A stretch of DNA of 64,000 nt from an uncultured Synechococcales cyanobacterium (GCA_902806435.1 CADCWO010000103.1:63308-127307); one strand, 5' to 3'; counted from the stretch's first letter, positions 1-6,619 are shown. The notes: generated by a model from the sequence alone, not told the origin. A program made the numbers and translations.

Positions 1-1
1 G

Positions 2-250
2 CCGCGATCCTTCGACATTGAGGAAATGCGCCGCGACGTGGAACTGTTTCAGGCATTACACCCGATCCTACTATCCTTGACCCAACTGCAAGAGCTACTG
101 GATGATACCTACCTGGCAGTGGGTAGTGACGCCTATACCGCGGGGCTAGTCGTTTACAACTACGCCAAGAATAGTGGTCAAGGCGCAGGTCTAGACGCGG
201 TGGTTGACGAAATGGGCCGCCGGTTTGCCCGCAAATCACGGGGGACGTAG
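2..250 (+). CDS. Unknown protein, 3' part only
   Basis: An open frame runs in from the left edge without a stop and ends at a TAG; the first ATG in it, at 26, is probably internal, because the eight codons upstream also read like protein. About 82 C-terminal residues are visible. They are acidic and helical-looking, with the segments DDTYLAVGSDAYTAGLVVYN and, near the end, VDEMGRRFARKSRGT. I do not recognise a named family. There is no signal peptide or membrane segment in the visible part. The gene ends about 50 bases before the first C/G palindromic repeat of the left accessory region. The function is unknown; that it is a real gene is likely from its composition and uninterrupted frame. 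Confidence 0.6.
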   Translation, partial: PRSFDIEEMRRDVELFQALHPILLSLTQLQELLDDTYLAVGSDAYTAGLVVYNYAKNSGQGAGLDAVVDEMGRRFARKSRGT

Positions 251-299
251 CTTGAGGGGCTAAGTGGGTAGCAGATAGCTGGGTGAATGCACGTTGCAT

Positions 300-332
300 G
301 ATCCCCCCAACCCCCCTTGATAAGGGGGGCTT
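300..332. repeat. C/G palindromic repeat, copy 1
   Basis: GATCCCCCCAACCCCCC followed by TTGATAA and GGGGGGCTT: a short hairpin of C6 against G6 preceded by GATC. The same unit recurs at 457-488 and 1062-1094 and, inverted, at 653-686. The bases after it (TTTGTAGAGCGATGACTTC onwards) resemble those after copy 4, so the copied segment is longer than the hairpin itself. Confidence 0.85.
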
Positions 333-375
333 AATTTTGTAGAGCGATGACTTCACTTGCCCTGATTGCCCCTTG

Positions 376-445
376 GATCTTGAACGTTGGAACTTGGAGC
401 AAAAAGCTCGACACTCCGAGTTCTAAGTTTGAAAGCTGGAGTTCA
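376..445. repeat. Degenerate GGAACTTGGAG / AAAAAGCTCG repeat tract
   Basis: The tract is made of variations on two short words, GGAACTTGGAG or ACTCCGAGTTC and AAAAAGCTCG, in both orientations. The same vocabulary fills 2436-2640. It lies between repeat copies 1 and 2 and has no convincing coding frame: the minus-strand frame across it is built from the repeats. Confidence 0.45.
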
Positions 446-456
446 CCCATTTGACT

Positions 457-488
457 GATCCCCCAACCCCCCTTGATAAGGGGGGCTT
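457..488. repeat. C/G palindromic repeat, copy 2
   Basis: GATCCCCCAACCCCCC, TTGATAA, GGGGGGCTT: nearly identical to copy 1 and in the same orientation, 157 bases downstream of it. Confidence 0.85.
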
Positions 489-652
489 GACTCTCTAAAG
501 GAGCGTTCGCACTAATCATCCTGAGACTAAATATGGCTTGCTATCATCACTACAGAGATTCGCGGGCACCAGTAATCTCTGTTCAGTGCTCTCCCAAATG
601 ATTGCAAGTTGCCGCTGACTTTTTAGCTGTCCTGATAGAGTGTAAACGTCCA

Positions 653-686
653 ATCCCCCTCTTTCTAAGGGGGGCTAGGGGGGATC
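653..686. repeat. C/G palindromic repeat, copy 3 (inverted)
   Basis: ATCCCCCT, CTTTCTAAGGGGGGCT, AGGGGGGATCC. This is the repeat in the opposite orientation to copies 1, 2 and 4, ending with GGATCC four bases before the ATG of the DUF559 gene. With copy 4 it forms an inverted pair bracketing that gene. Confidence 0.8.
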
Positions 687-690
687 CAAG

Positions 691-1104
691 ATGGCTTCTG
701 AAAAGACCTGGGTTAATACAGACTTTCACTTGCCTTACAACCGAGAACTTGTAGAGCGTGCCAAAGTGCTGCGGAAAAATCCAACCCAGGCAGAAAAAAA
801 GCTCTGGAACGACTACCTAAAAACCTTTGAACTCCGTGTTTTAAGACAAAGGCCAATTGACCACTTTATTGTTGACTTTTACTGTCCTCAGTTGAAGTTA
901 GTAATAGAGGTCGATGGCGACAGTCATTTCACAGCCACAGGCCAAGATCGGGATACTGAAAGAACTAGAGTATTGGCAGGTTATGGGCTGAAGGTGCTCA
1001 GGTTTAGCAACGATGAGGTGCTGCACAATTTCGCCAGTGTGTGCCAGCGCATAGGAGATTTGATCCCCCCAACCCCCCTTAAAAAGGGGGGCTTGACTTT
1101 GTAG
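691..1104 (+). CDS. DUF559 (Vsr-like) endonuclease-domain protein
   Basis: A 137-residue protein of the DUF559 family, a compact fold related to very short patch repair (Vsr) and restriction endonucleases. Diagnostic stretches are NPTQAEKKLWNDYL near residues 30-43, LRQRPIDHFIVDFYCPQ, and LVIEVDGDSH, whose acidic residues are the expected metal-binding site. The length is typical for the family. The biochemical activity is not established for most members, so nuclease function is inference. The last 13 codons lie inside palindromic repeat copy 4, giving a C-terminus IPPTPLKKGGL, and the start is just downstream of the inverted copy 3. The gene therefore seems packaged between inverted repeats, which suggests either mobility or repeat insertion at its 3' end. 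Confidence 0.85.
   Translation: MASEKTWVNTDFHLPYNRELVERAKVLRKNPTQAEKKLWNDYLKTFELRVLRQRPIDHFIVDFYCPQLKLVIEVDGDSHFTATGQDRDTERTRVLAGYGLKVLRFSNDEVLHNFASVCQRIGDLIPPTPLKKGGLTL
1062..1094. repeat. C/G palindromic repeat, copy 4, overlapping the DUF559 3' end
   Basis: GATCCCCCCAACCCCCC, TTAAAAA, GGGGGGCTT. It is inverted relative to copy 3 and translated as part of the DUF559 protein tail. Sequence after it (TTTGTAGAGCTATGGCTTC and on) is similar to the flank of copy 1 for roughly 40 more bases and includes the last codons of the convergent acetyltransferase gene. Confidence 0.85.
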
Positions 1105-1117
1105 AGCTATGGCTTCT

Positions 1118-1753
1118 TTACTTGCTCTGATTGCTCGGATCTCGCCCGCTTTCTCGGTGCCAATCTGCTCGGTTCAGGCGATAAACGCAGCAATTGTCCT
1201 TACCGAACCGCCGGTGCTCGACAAATTGGAAGCCAAGACGTTCATAGAAGCGGTGAGCGCGGGTATTGCTGGCTAGCGGATCAATGAGTACAGCCATCAC
1301 AGCCGGGTCAGCGAAACAGCGAGCCAGGGCAAGCTGCATCATTTGCGTTCCATAGCCTTTGCCCAAATCGGTCTCTTCCCCGATCCAGATGTCAATGGCG
1401 CGCAGATCCGCTGGGACATTCCCCCAATAGTGGCTCTCTTCCCGTGCTGGATCGATGATCTGGACAAATCCGATAGGACGAGCATCAATTTCCGCAATCA
1501 ACTGCTCTCGCCAATCGGGGGTACGGTCAAGCTCCACCTCCCAGTTCCAGTCATCATTGGGATCTGAGGTAATCACGTGAGGTTGCTCATCCCAGTGTCG
1601 CAGCAGAGCCAAATCAGCAGCGGTAGCGGAGCCTAGGTGCAGCACAACTGGTTTATACGGCAAACTGACTGGAGTATTGACAATCCTTGGCCTAATAAGA
1701 CACAAGATCAGTTGCCGTGAGCGAGAGAACGGGTGAAGAGCACATGCGAGCAC
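1118..1753 (-). CDS. GNAT acetyltransferase, AAC(6')-like
   Basis: A GCN5-related N-acetyltransferase. The core reads DIWIGEETDLGKGYGTQMM (acetyl-CoA binding motif A with the GKGYGT loop), then IDPLASNTRAHRFYERLGF, which matches the aminoglycoside 6'-N-acetyltransferase branch of the superfamily. The N-terminal half has WDEQPHVI and DDWNWEVEL, also typical of that branch. Whether the substrate is an aminoglycoside cannot be told; many environmental relatives have unknown substrates. The open frame begins at a GTG only five bases after the attC-like element, but the first 30 or so residues do not look like the family; a later GTG or TTG before VVLHLGSATAADLALL may be the real start. The orientation matches the upstream GIY-YIG gene, as in an integron cassette array. 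Confidence 0.75.
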   Translation of the reverse strand: MLACALHPFSRSRQLILCLIRPRIVNTPVSLPYKPVVLHLGSATAADLALLRHWDEQPHVITSDPNDDWNWEVELDRTPDWREQLIAEIDARPIGFVQIIDPAREESHYWGNVPADLRAIDIWIGEETDLGKGYGTQMMQLALARCFADPAVMAVLIDPLASNTRAHRFYERLGFQFVEHRRFGKDNCCVYRLNRADWHRESGRDPSNQSK

Positions 1754-1757
1754 TCTA

Positions 1758-1816
1758 GCGTAACTGCCGCGTAGAGCGGAAGGCTGCTCGCGGTCGGCTT
1801 CATCGCCTGGTTAGGT
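1758..1816 (-). other. attC-like (59-base element) recombination site
   Basis: On the minus strand the segment begins with ACCTAAC (R''-like, consensus RYYYAAC) and ends 59 bases later with GTTACGC (R'-like, consensus GTTRRRY with one mismatch). The inner arms GCGATGAAGCCGA and TCCGCTCTACGC pair imperfectly with each other, as expected for the folded single-stranded attC. The stop codon of the GIY-YIG gene lies in the ACCTAAC core, a frequent arrangement in integron cassettes. The element separates two same-strand genes. No integrase is visible in the window, so this would be a stranded cassette or a decayed array. Confidence 0.5.
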
Positions 1817-2263
1817 CTCTTTCAGAGATGACACCTCATCGGGTGCGTCGGGCAAGGGATCGCGAGTCTGAGTGAGCAACCGCGGAAGTCCGAGATCCTC
1901 CGGCGGAGCAGCGTGTGTCGCGATGTAGTCGAGCAGCTCTTGTGATGTGGTGAACCACTCGTAACCAACGCTCAGATCTATAAGACGCTGTGAGCTAGCA
2001 AACCGCTTGTGCAGCTCTCGCTCGGTCCGCTCTGCCTGCAGTAGCGGCTTCTCACCAGAGTCGAAGCGAATCACGCCGAGTAACTCAACCGGCTCGTGAT
2101 TGGCACTTTGAATTGCTTTGAGGCGTCTTTTCATGCCGTCAGCCTGCGTAACGCCGATCTTGATGGCGACAGGCGGGCGACCAGCGGCGATGAAGTAGAG
2201 CAAGCCCTGTTTCGAGTACCACGGTGACGAGAACTTTTCTGGCTTCGTGGGCGTGAATTCCAT
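1811..2263 (-). CDS. GIY-YIG / T5orf172-type nuclease-domain protein
   Basis: A protein of about 150 residues with the T5orf172/Mug113 version of the GIY-YIG fold: QGLLYFIAAGRPPVAIKIGV carries the paired strands, then MKRRLKAIQSANHEPVELL and ERTERELHKRFASSQR follow in the usual order, ending with WFTTSQELLDYI. Activity is inferred only from the fold. I chose the ATG at 2263 because the longer frame uses a TTG that lies across the GTTAGGT core site at 2287-2293. The stop overlaps the attC-like element at 1758-1816. Core sites at both ends make this look like a single integron gene cassette of about 530 bases. Its codon use appears richer in G and C than the neighbouring htpG region, consistent with transfer. 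Confidence 0.7.
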   Translation of the reverse strand: MEFTPTKPEKFSSPWYSKQGLLYFIAAGRPPVAIKIGVTQADGMKRRLKAIQSANHEPVELLGVIRFDSGEKPLLQAERTERELHKRFASSQRLIDLSVGYEWFTTSQELLDYIATHAAPPEDLGLPRLLTQTRDPLPDAPDEVSSLKET

Positions 2264-2286
2264 ATTTCCATGTGTGTGTGCAAGAG

Positions 2287-2293
2287 ACCTAAC
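2287..2293 (-). other. GTTAGGT core site, upstream end of the cassette
   Basis: Minus-strand GTTAGGT, followed by CTCTTG, lies 24 bases before the chosen start of the GIY-YIG gene. It fits the integron core consensus GTTRRRY and is the mirror of the ACCTAAC at the other end of the gene: the 12 bases AAGAGACCTAAC occur at both ends in opposite orientation. I could not find a convincing R'' partner further upstream. Confidence 0.4.
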
Positions 2294-2435
2294 GATCAAG
2301 CTTATCGGACGCAGATTAGCTCTCGTACTCAGCCAACCAGATTAGCAATCAAGGTAAATCAACTGCAGCTTTCGGTTTATCTTCTAGTATTGCCATGTCT
2401 CTTCTACATGATATGTCTTACTTCAAAACTGAACT

Positions 2436-2640
2436 AAAGAACCTCCAAGCTCCACGCTTCAAGTCTCAAGCTTAGAACCTGAAAGTTCATGCCGGAACTC
2501 GGAAAGCCAAGAAAAAAGCTCCATCATCCGGGAAAAAAGCTCGGAACTTTAACCTCTAAGCTCGGAGTACCAAGAAAAAAGCTTGATGCTTCAGCCTTAG
2601 AACTACAATCTCCGAGACTTAGGGTTGACTTAAAGCAAAG
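2436..2640. repeat. Degenerate AAGCTC/GGAACTCGGA repeat tract
   Basis: About 200 bases built from variants of AAGAAAAAAGCTC, GGGAAAAAAGCTCGGAAC, CTCCAAGCTCC and CTCGGAGTACCAAG. These are the same words, in mixed order and orientation, as at 376-445. A short plus-strand frame (PRKKL, PGKKL, PRKKL) is a by-product of the repeat period and not a gene. The segment from 2300 to 2435 shows nothing recognisable. Confidence 0.5.
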
Positions 2641-2675
2641 GAGGGACAACTCCCCTAACCGAGACGCTACGCGAA

Positions 2676-2741
2676 CGACTTTTGTTGCGCTTGCCCTTCG
2701 CCTCCTCAATTGAGAAGGAGCGATCGCCCGCAACGAAAGCG
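2676..2741. repeat. Long imperfect hairpin containing a HIP1 site
   Basis: The arms run outwards from CTCAATTGAG: the left arm includes CGACTTTTGTTGCG and the right arm CGCAACGAAAGCG, with GCGATCGC in the right arm. Just before it is GAGACGCTACGCGAACG, and a variant GGAGACGCTACACGATC appears again at 2769; words of this kind are dispersed in many cyanobacterial genomes. Confidence 0.45.
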
Positions 2742-2746
2742 ACTGA

Positions 2747-2866
2747 ATGACAAGGGCGATTCTTGTGATGGAGACGCTACACGATCCGCTTGAGATAAGA
2801 GAAGATCGAATGCAAGAAGAGATTGATTCGGTTTCTGCAAGATTTCTGGGGAGCAAACAACGATGA
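2747..2866 (+). CDS. Possible small ORF upstream of hicB remnant
   Basis: A 39-codon frame starting MTRAILVMETLHDPLEIRED and ending SARFLGSKQR. Its TGA overlaps the ATG of the hicB pseudogene by an ATGA, an arrangement typical of translational coupling in toxin-antitoxin pairs. It does not look like a HicA toxin (no double-stranded RNA-binding type motif seen) and I do not recognise it. Its first codons come out of the hairpin region. It may be a small gene, a decayed partner or chance. Confidence 0.3.
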   Translation: MTRAILVMETLHDPLEIREDRMQEEIDSVSARFLGSKQR

Positions 2867-3077
2867 CAAAATGGTGTGTAATTCTTGAGATTGATCTCCC
2901 AACAGGAGATTGGGCTGTTTGGTGCCAGAATTGCCAGGTTGTGCCTCCGGAGAGATAGAGCCAGAGGCTATAGAAAATATTCGTGAGGCAATCAAACTTT
3001 ATCTTGAACCTGAACCCATCGAGCTAGAACCAGGTGCGATCGCACGATTGACTGCCCTGTCAGTCTTCAAAATATGA
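2863..3077 (+). pseudogene. hicB-type antitoxin pseudogene (single-base deletion)
   Basis: The first frame gives MTKWCVILEIDLPTGDWAVW, the standard HicB (UPF0150) N-terminus, and stops at 2956. The continuation is in the next frame: SGEIEPEAIENIREAIKLYL and then EPEPIELEPGAIAR, the standard HicB C-terminus. Adding one C after the TGC codon at 2923-2925 restores CPELPGCASGEIEPEA without a stop, so a single base has been lost near 2925. HicB proteins neutralise the HicA mRNA interferase; no hicA is visible beside it. The repaired gene would be about 70 residues, normal for the family. Confidence 0.75.
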
Positions 3078-3120
3078 GTCACGGTTACAATCGCGGAGCC
3101 TTAGTGCCTAGAGTCCTGAA

Positions 3121-3324
3121 CTAGTACAGCGACTGCCACCAGGTATAGAGCGGACTGATCTTTCGCGCTAGCATTAACCGAACCTTGATCTGCTTTCTAA
3201 TAGCGCGATTAGCGTCTAGGATGGGTATTTCTTGGTGGCAGTGGGCACAAAACCAGTAAACTGCTCCCCCCCGAACATGGCGCAGCAATATTTGAGCACA
3301 GCAAGGGCAGCTGTGGGTAGGCAT
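3121..3324 (-). CDS. Small zinc-ribbon-like protein
   Basis: A 67-residue protein beginning MPTHSCPCCAQILLRHVRGG and continuing with WFCAHCHQEIP: two CxxC-type knuckles (CPCC and CAHC) about 21 residues apart, as in a zinc ribbon. The tail is basic with no motif. A paralogue with the same plan (CPCC...LRHARSG...FCSRC) lies at 21749-21958. No function is known to me; nucleic-acid or protein binding is a guess from the fold. It is transcribed away from htpG, with about 275 bases between the two starts in which I saw no clear regulatory site. Confidence 0.65.
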   Translation of the reverse strand: MPTHSCPCCAQILLRHVRGGAVYWFCAHCHQEIPILDANRAIRKQIKVRLMLARKISPLYTWWQSLY

Positions 3325-3564
3325 GATAACTATTCTCTCTCTGACGGTAGTTGAGGGCTAAAAGCTGTCGATTTCGAGAGAAATTAGCTTGAGCTCAGGT
3401 GAACTATAATTCGCCTTAATAAGTATTCCCTGACGGCCGCACAGGCAAACAAGGCAGGCGATTAGATAACCCCAGGCGTGGATTTTCCGTAGGCACAGAC
3501 CTGATTATTCAATGGCAGTGGTCGAAGCTCCAGCCTTGCAGCACAATATGTAGGATAAAACTAG

Positions 3565-3590
3565 ATCAAGCAACTTAATCAAGCAACTTA
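3565..3590. repeat. Exact 13-base tandem duplication in the htpG leader
   Basis: ATCAAGCAACTTA occurs twice without a gap, ending 10 bases before the htpG ATG. It would sit in the 5' untranslated leader, where it displaces any normal Shine-Dalgarno sequence. Confidence 0.7.
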
Positions 3591-3600
3591 GAACAGACTT

Positions 3601-5583
3601 ATGACGACACTGGAAAAGGGCACGATCAGTATCCACACTGAAAATATCTTTCCGATCATCAAGAAGTCACTGTATTCCGATCACGAGATCTTCCTGCGAG
3701 AGCTTGTTTCCAATGCTGTAGACGCGATCCAGAAACTGAAGACGATCGCTTATTCTGGTGAATTTTCTGGCAACATCGACGAGCCAGAAATTACGATCGC
3801 TGTTGATAAAGAGAACAAAACTCTTTCCGTTACAGATAACGGCATTGGCATGACCGCTGAGGAAGTCAAAAAATACATTAACCAGGTTGCCTTCTCTGGG
3901 GCGGAAGAATTTGTCCAAAAGTACAAAAACAACGCTGACCAGCAGATTATTGGGCACTTTGGCTTAGGATTTTACTCCTCGTTTATGGTGGCTAGACGCG
4001 TGGAGATTGACACGCTGTCTTACCAGTCAGAGGCGCAAGCAGTCCACTGGTCCTGTGAAGGTACGACAGAATTCCAGCTAGAGGATTCCTCGCGCAGCGA
4101 TCGCGGCACGACGATCACGCTCACCCTGCAAGAGGAGGAGTTGGAGTATTTAGAGCCGACTCGGATTAAGCAGTTGATCCGCACTTACTGCGACTTCCTG
4201 CCCATCCCAATCAAGCTGGATGGGGAGCAGATCAACCGTCAGAAAGCCCCTTGGAAGGAGAGCCCCAGTAGTCTAACCAAGGAAGATTACCTAGAGTTCT
4301 ACCGTTACCTCTACCCGTTTCAAGATGAACCCCTGTTGTGGATTCACTTGAACACGGACTATCCCTTTGTGGTCAACGGTATTCTCTACTTCCCCAAACT
4401 CAAGCCGGATATTGATGTTACCAAGGGCCAACTGAAGCTGTTCTGCAACCAGGTGTTTGTCAGTGACAATTGCGAAGAAGTTGTGCCCAAGTTTTTGCTG
4501 CCGTTGCGGGGGGTAATTGACAGTAGTGATATTCCCCTGAATGTCTCACGCAGCTTTCTCCAAAACGATCGCACGGTGCGACGGATTGCAGATTACATTG
4601 CCAAAAAAGTTGGCGATCGACTCAAGGAGCTATACCGGGACGACCGGGCAGAATATATTCGCTGCTGGCAAGATATTGGCACGTTTATCAAGTTTGGCTC
4701 GCTCAACGACGATAAGTTCAAAAAGCAAGTCGAAGATATCTTGATTTATCGCACCACGGTTAATCTAGAAACTCCTGCCAGTACAAATTCAGGTACGGAG
4801 GCAGAGGCAGAAGGGGATGCTTGGCAAGGAACGACTGAGCCAACGCCTCCAACTGAGCCAAGCGCCACTTACACCACGATTAAGGAGTACCTAGAGCGCA
4901 ATAAAGAGCGGCATGCCAACCGGATCTTTTATTGCACAGATGCCGTTAACCAGGCTACCTATGTTGAGCTCCACAAGAGCCAGGGCCTAGAAGTCCTGTT
5001 TATGGACTCCTTCATTGATACTCACTTCATTTCTTTCCTAGAGCAGGAATATTCTGAGGTGAAGTTCTCTCGGGTGGACGCCGACCTCGACGAGACGCTG
5101 ATCGACAAAGATAAAAACACCGAGATTGTTGATCCAGCAACCAATAAGACCCGCACAGAACAAATCAAAACCTTGTTCCAGCAAGCTCTTAGCAAGCCAA
5201 AACTAACCATCCGCACGGAAGCGTTGAAGTCTGACAGCGCTCAAGCCTCTCCGCCAGCGATGATCCTGCTACCAGAAACCGTGCGCCGGATGCAAGAGTT
5301 CACCGCGATGATGCAACAACAAGCGATGCAGTTTCCGGAGGAGCATACCCTGCTGGTCAATACTGCCCATCCACTGATTCAAAACCTGGCTAACCTTAAT
5401 CAAGGAACCATCGTCCAGTCTGGCGGACAGTCGCCTTCGGCGGCCCTATCAGAGTTGATCTGTCACCACGTCTACGATCTGGCCTTGATGGCTCAAAAAG
5501 GCTTTGATGCAGAAGGGATGAAAACCTTTGCAGAGCGCTCTAACCAAGTTCTGACGCGGTTGACGGAACTGGCGACAAGTTGA
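3601..5583 (+). CDS. htpG: Molecular chaperone HtpG (Hsp90)
   Basis: A full-length bacterial Hsp90 of 660 residues. The N-terminal GHKL ATPase domain is clear: FLRELVSNAVDAIQKL near residue 35, DNGIGMT near 80 and GHFGLGFYSSFMV near 118. The middle domain includes NVSRSFLQND. An acidic, low-complexity insert (TEAEAEGDAWQGTTEPTPP, about residue 398) separates the middle part from the rest and is variable in the family. HtpG is a cytosolic ATP-driven chaperone; in cyanobacteria it is known for heat and other stress tolerance. The gene stands alone, with a hairpin terminator behind it, and the leader carries an unusual 13-base tandem repeat. Identification is secure. Confidence 0.98.
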   Translation: MTTLEKGTISIHTENIFPIIKKSLYSDHEIFLRELVSNAVDAIQKLKTIAYSGEFSGNIDEPEITIAVDKENKTLSVTDNGIGMTAEEVKKYINQVAFSGAEEFVQKYKNNADQQIIGHFGLGFYSSFMVARRVEIDTLSYQSEAQAVHWSCEGTTEFQLEDSSRSDRGTTITLTLQEEELEYLEPTRIKQLIRTYCDFLPIPIKLDGEQINRQKAPWKESPSSLTKEDYLEFYRYLYPFQDEPLLWIHLNTDYPFVVNGILYFPKLKPDIDVTKGQLKLFCNQVFVSDNCEEVVPKFLLPLRGVIDSSDIPLNVSRSFLQNDRTVRRIADYIAKKVGDRLKELYRDDRAEYIRCWQDIGTFIKFGSLNDDKFKKQVEDILIYRTTVNLETPASTNSGTEAEAEGDAWQGTTEPTPPTEPSATYTTIKEYLERNKERHANRIFYCTDAVNQATYVELHKSQGLEVLFMDSFIDTHFISFLEQEYSEVKFSRVDADLDETLIDKDKNTEIVDPATNKTRTEQIKTLFQQALSKPKLTIRTEALKSDSAQASPPAMILLPETVRRMQEFTAMMQQQAMQFPEEHTLLVNTAHPLIQNLANLNQGTIVQSGGQSPSAALSELICHHVYDLALMAQKGFDAEGMKTFAERSNQVLTRLTELATS

Positions 5584-5615
5584 TCGCCATTTATTCTGCT
5601 TAATGATTCAAGTTT

Positions 5616-5650
5616 CCCCTCTCCAGCCTTGCTGCCAGAGGGGATTTTCT
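5616..5650 (+). terminator. Rho-independent-like terminator of htpG
   Basis: CCCCTCT, loop, AGAGGGG, then ATTTTCTT: a 7-base-pair GC-rich stem with a T-rich tail 33 bases after the htpG stop. Confidence 0.75.
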
Positions 5651-5726
5651 TGTCAACGTGGGGCTGGTAGATTGCTCGTAGTAATTTAAGACTTGAGGTA
5701 AATCAAAGTAATCGAACGGCATTTTT

Positions 5727-6164
5727 ATGGCACTCAGAAAAAGCAGAGCGGCAACGGGGGGCTTATTAAAAGACTTTCGGGAATTTGCGCTGAAGGGAAA
5801 TGTCGTTGAGCTGGCGATCGCCGTGATCATCGGCACTGCGTTCGGCAAAATTGTCAGTTCTTTTGTCGCTGATGTGATCATGCCGTTGCTTAATCCCCTG
5901 ATTGCTTTTGCTGGCAAAGACTGGAGAACCTTTGAGATTGGTCCAGGCATCAAAGTTGGCAGTTTTCTAGGATCAGTCGTTGACTTTGTGATCATTGCAT
6001 TCGTCTTGTTTCTGGCTATTCAAGCCTTGGAAAGATTCAAGCGCAAAGCAGAACGTCAAGAAGTGACCCCAAAAAACCAGCTAGACCCGGTCCAAGTTCA
6101 GGAAAGGTTGGCTGCTAGCCTAGAACGGCTAAACCAGCTACTGGAATCTCAAAGGAAGAACTAA
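5727..6164 (+). CDS. mscL: Large-conductance mechanosensitive channel MscL
   Basis: A 145-residue inner-membrane protein with the MscL signature: an N-terminal amphipathic segment (LLKDFREFALKGNVVELAIA), first membrane helix VIIGTAFGKIVSSFVADVIMP, a periplasmic loop, and second helix VVDFVIIAFVLFLAIQAL, then a charged C-terminal helix with RLNQLLESQ. The channel is a homopentamer that opens under membrane tension to release osmolytes on hypo-osmotic shock. The length is normal. It follows the htpG terminator by about 80 bases and probably has its own promoter. Confidence 0.97.
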   Translation: MALRKSRAATGGLLKDFREFALKGNVVELAIAVIIGTAFGKIVSSFVADVIMPLLNPLIAFAGKDWRTFEIGPGIKVGSFLGSVVDFVIIAFVLFLAIQALERFKRKAERQEVTPKNQLDPVQVQERLAASLERLNQLLESQRKN

Positions 6165-6322
6165 TGCGAGCGGTTTGAACTACTTTAGAAAATTTTCTTG
6201 ATGCGGTCCAAGTCAAACATTTAACCCGAGGCGTAAGCTAGAGCGCGATCGCTGCTGTGACAATCTCAACAACAGATCAATGCTAAACTCGTCAGAGCAT
6301 CAGGAATGTCTGGAGATGGTTT

Positions 6323-6559
6323 ATGGGCCGCAAATGTCAATTAACGGGTAAGAAAGCAAACAACGCCTACGCGGTTTCGCACTCTCATATCCGTACCAAA
6401 AAGCTACAGGAGCCAAACTTGCAGTGGAAGCGGCTTTGGTGGTCTCAAGGCAAACGCTGGGTTAAGCTTCAGCTTTCCACCAAGGCAATCAAAACCTTGG
6501 AACACAAAGGGCTAGCTGCCTTTGCCAAAGAAGCTGGTCTTAATCTCAACCGCTTTTAG
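6323..6559 (+). CDS. rpmB: 50S ribosomal protein L28
   Basis: A 78-residue basic protein beginning [20 protein letters not shown], the conserved start of L28, followed by [19 protein letters not shown] and a C-terminal [20 protein letters not shown]28 sits on the large ribosomal subunit. The length is normal for cyanobacteria. It is followed at 60 bases by a 2'-5' RNA ligase family gene on the same strand, so the two may be co-transcribed. Confidence 0.97.
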   Translation: MGRKCQLTGKKANNAYAVSHSHIRTKKLQEPNLQWKRLWWSQGKRWVKLQLSTKAIKTLEHKGLAAFAKEAGLNLNRF

Positions 6560-6619
6560 GTGATGTAGCTTTGAGTACTGCGAAGTTAAAAGGCTATTTT
6601 CTCAGTTTGGAATCGAGAG

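Noticed and set aside
331-519. 62-codon minus-strand frame
   Set aside because: It is assembled from repeat copy 2 and the degenerate repeat tract; the LIKGGWG segment is the translated palindrome.
300-1094. CRISPR-like spacing of the C/G repeats
   Set aside because: The repeats are in mixed orientation, unevenly spaced, and a gene lies between two of them; no cas genes are present.
1095-1140. Second attC site behind the acetyltransferase gene
   Set aside because: No GTTRRRY or RYYYAAC pair is present; the region is the flank of palindromic repeat copy 4.
2489-2713. 74-codon plus-strand frame with PRKKL repeats
   Set aside because: The repeated peptide simply reflects the degenerate AAGAAAAAAGCTC words, and the frame ends inside the hairpin at 2676-2741.
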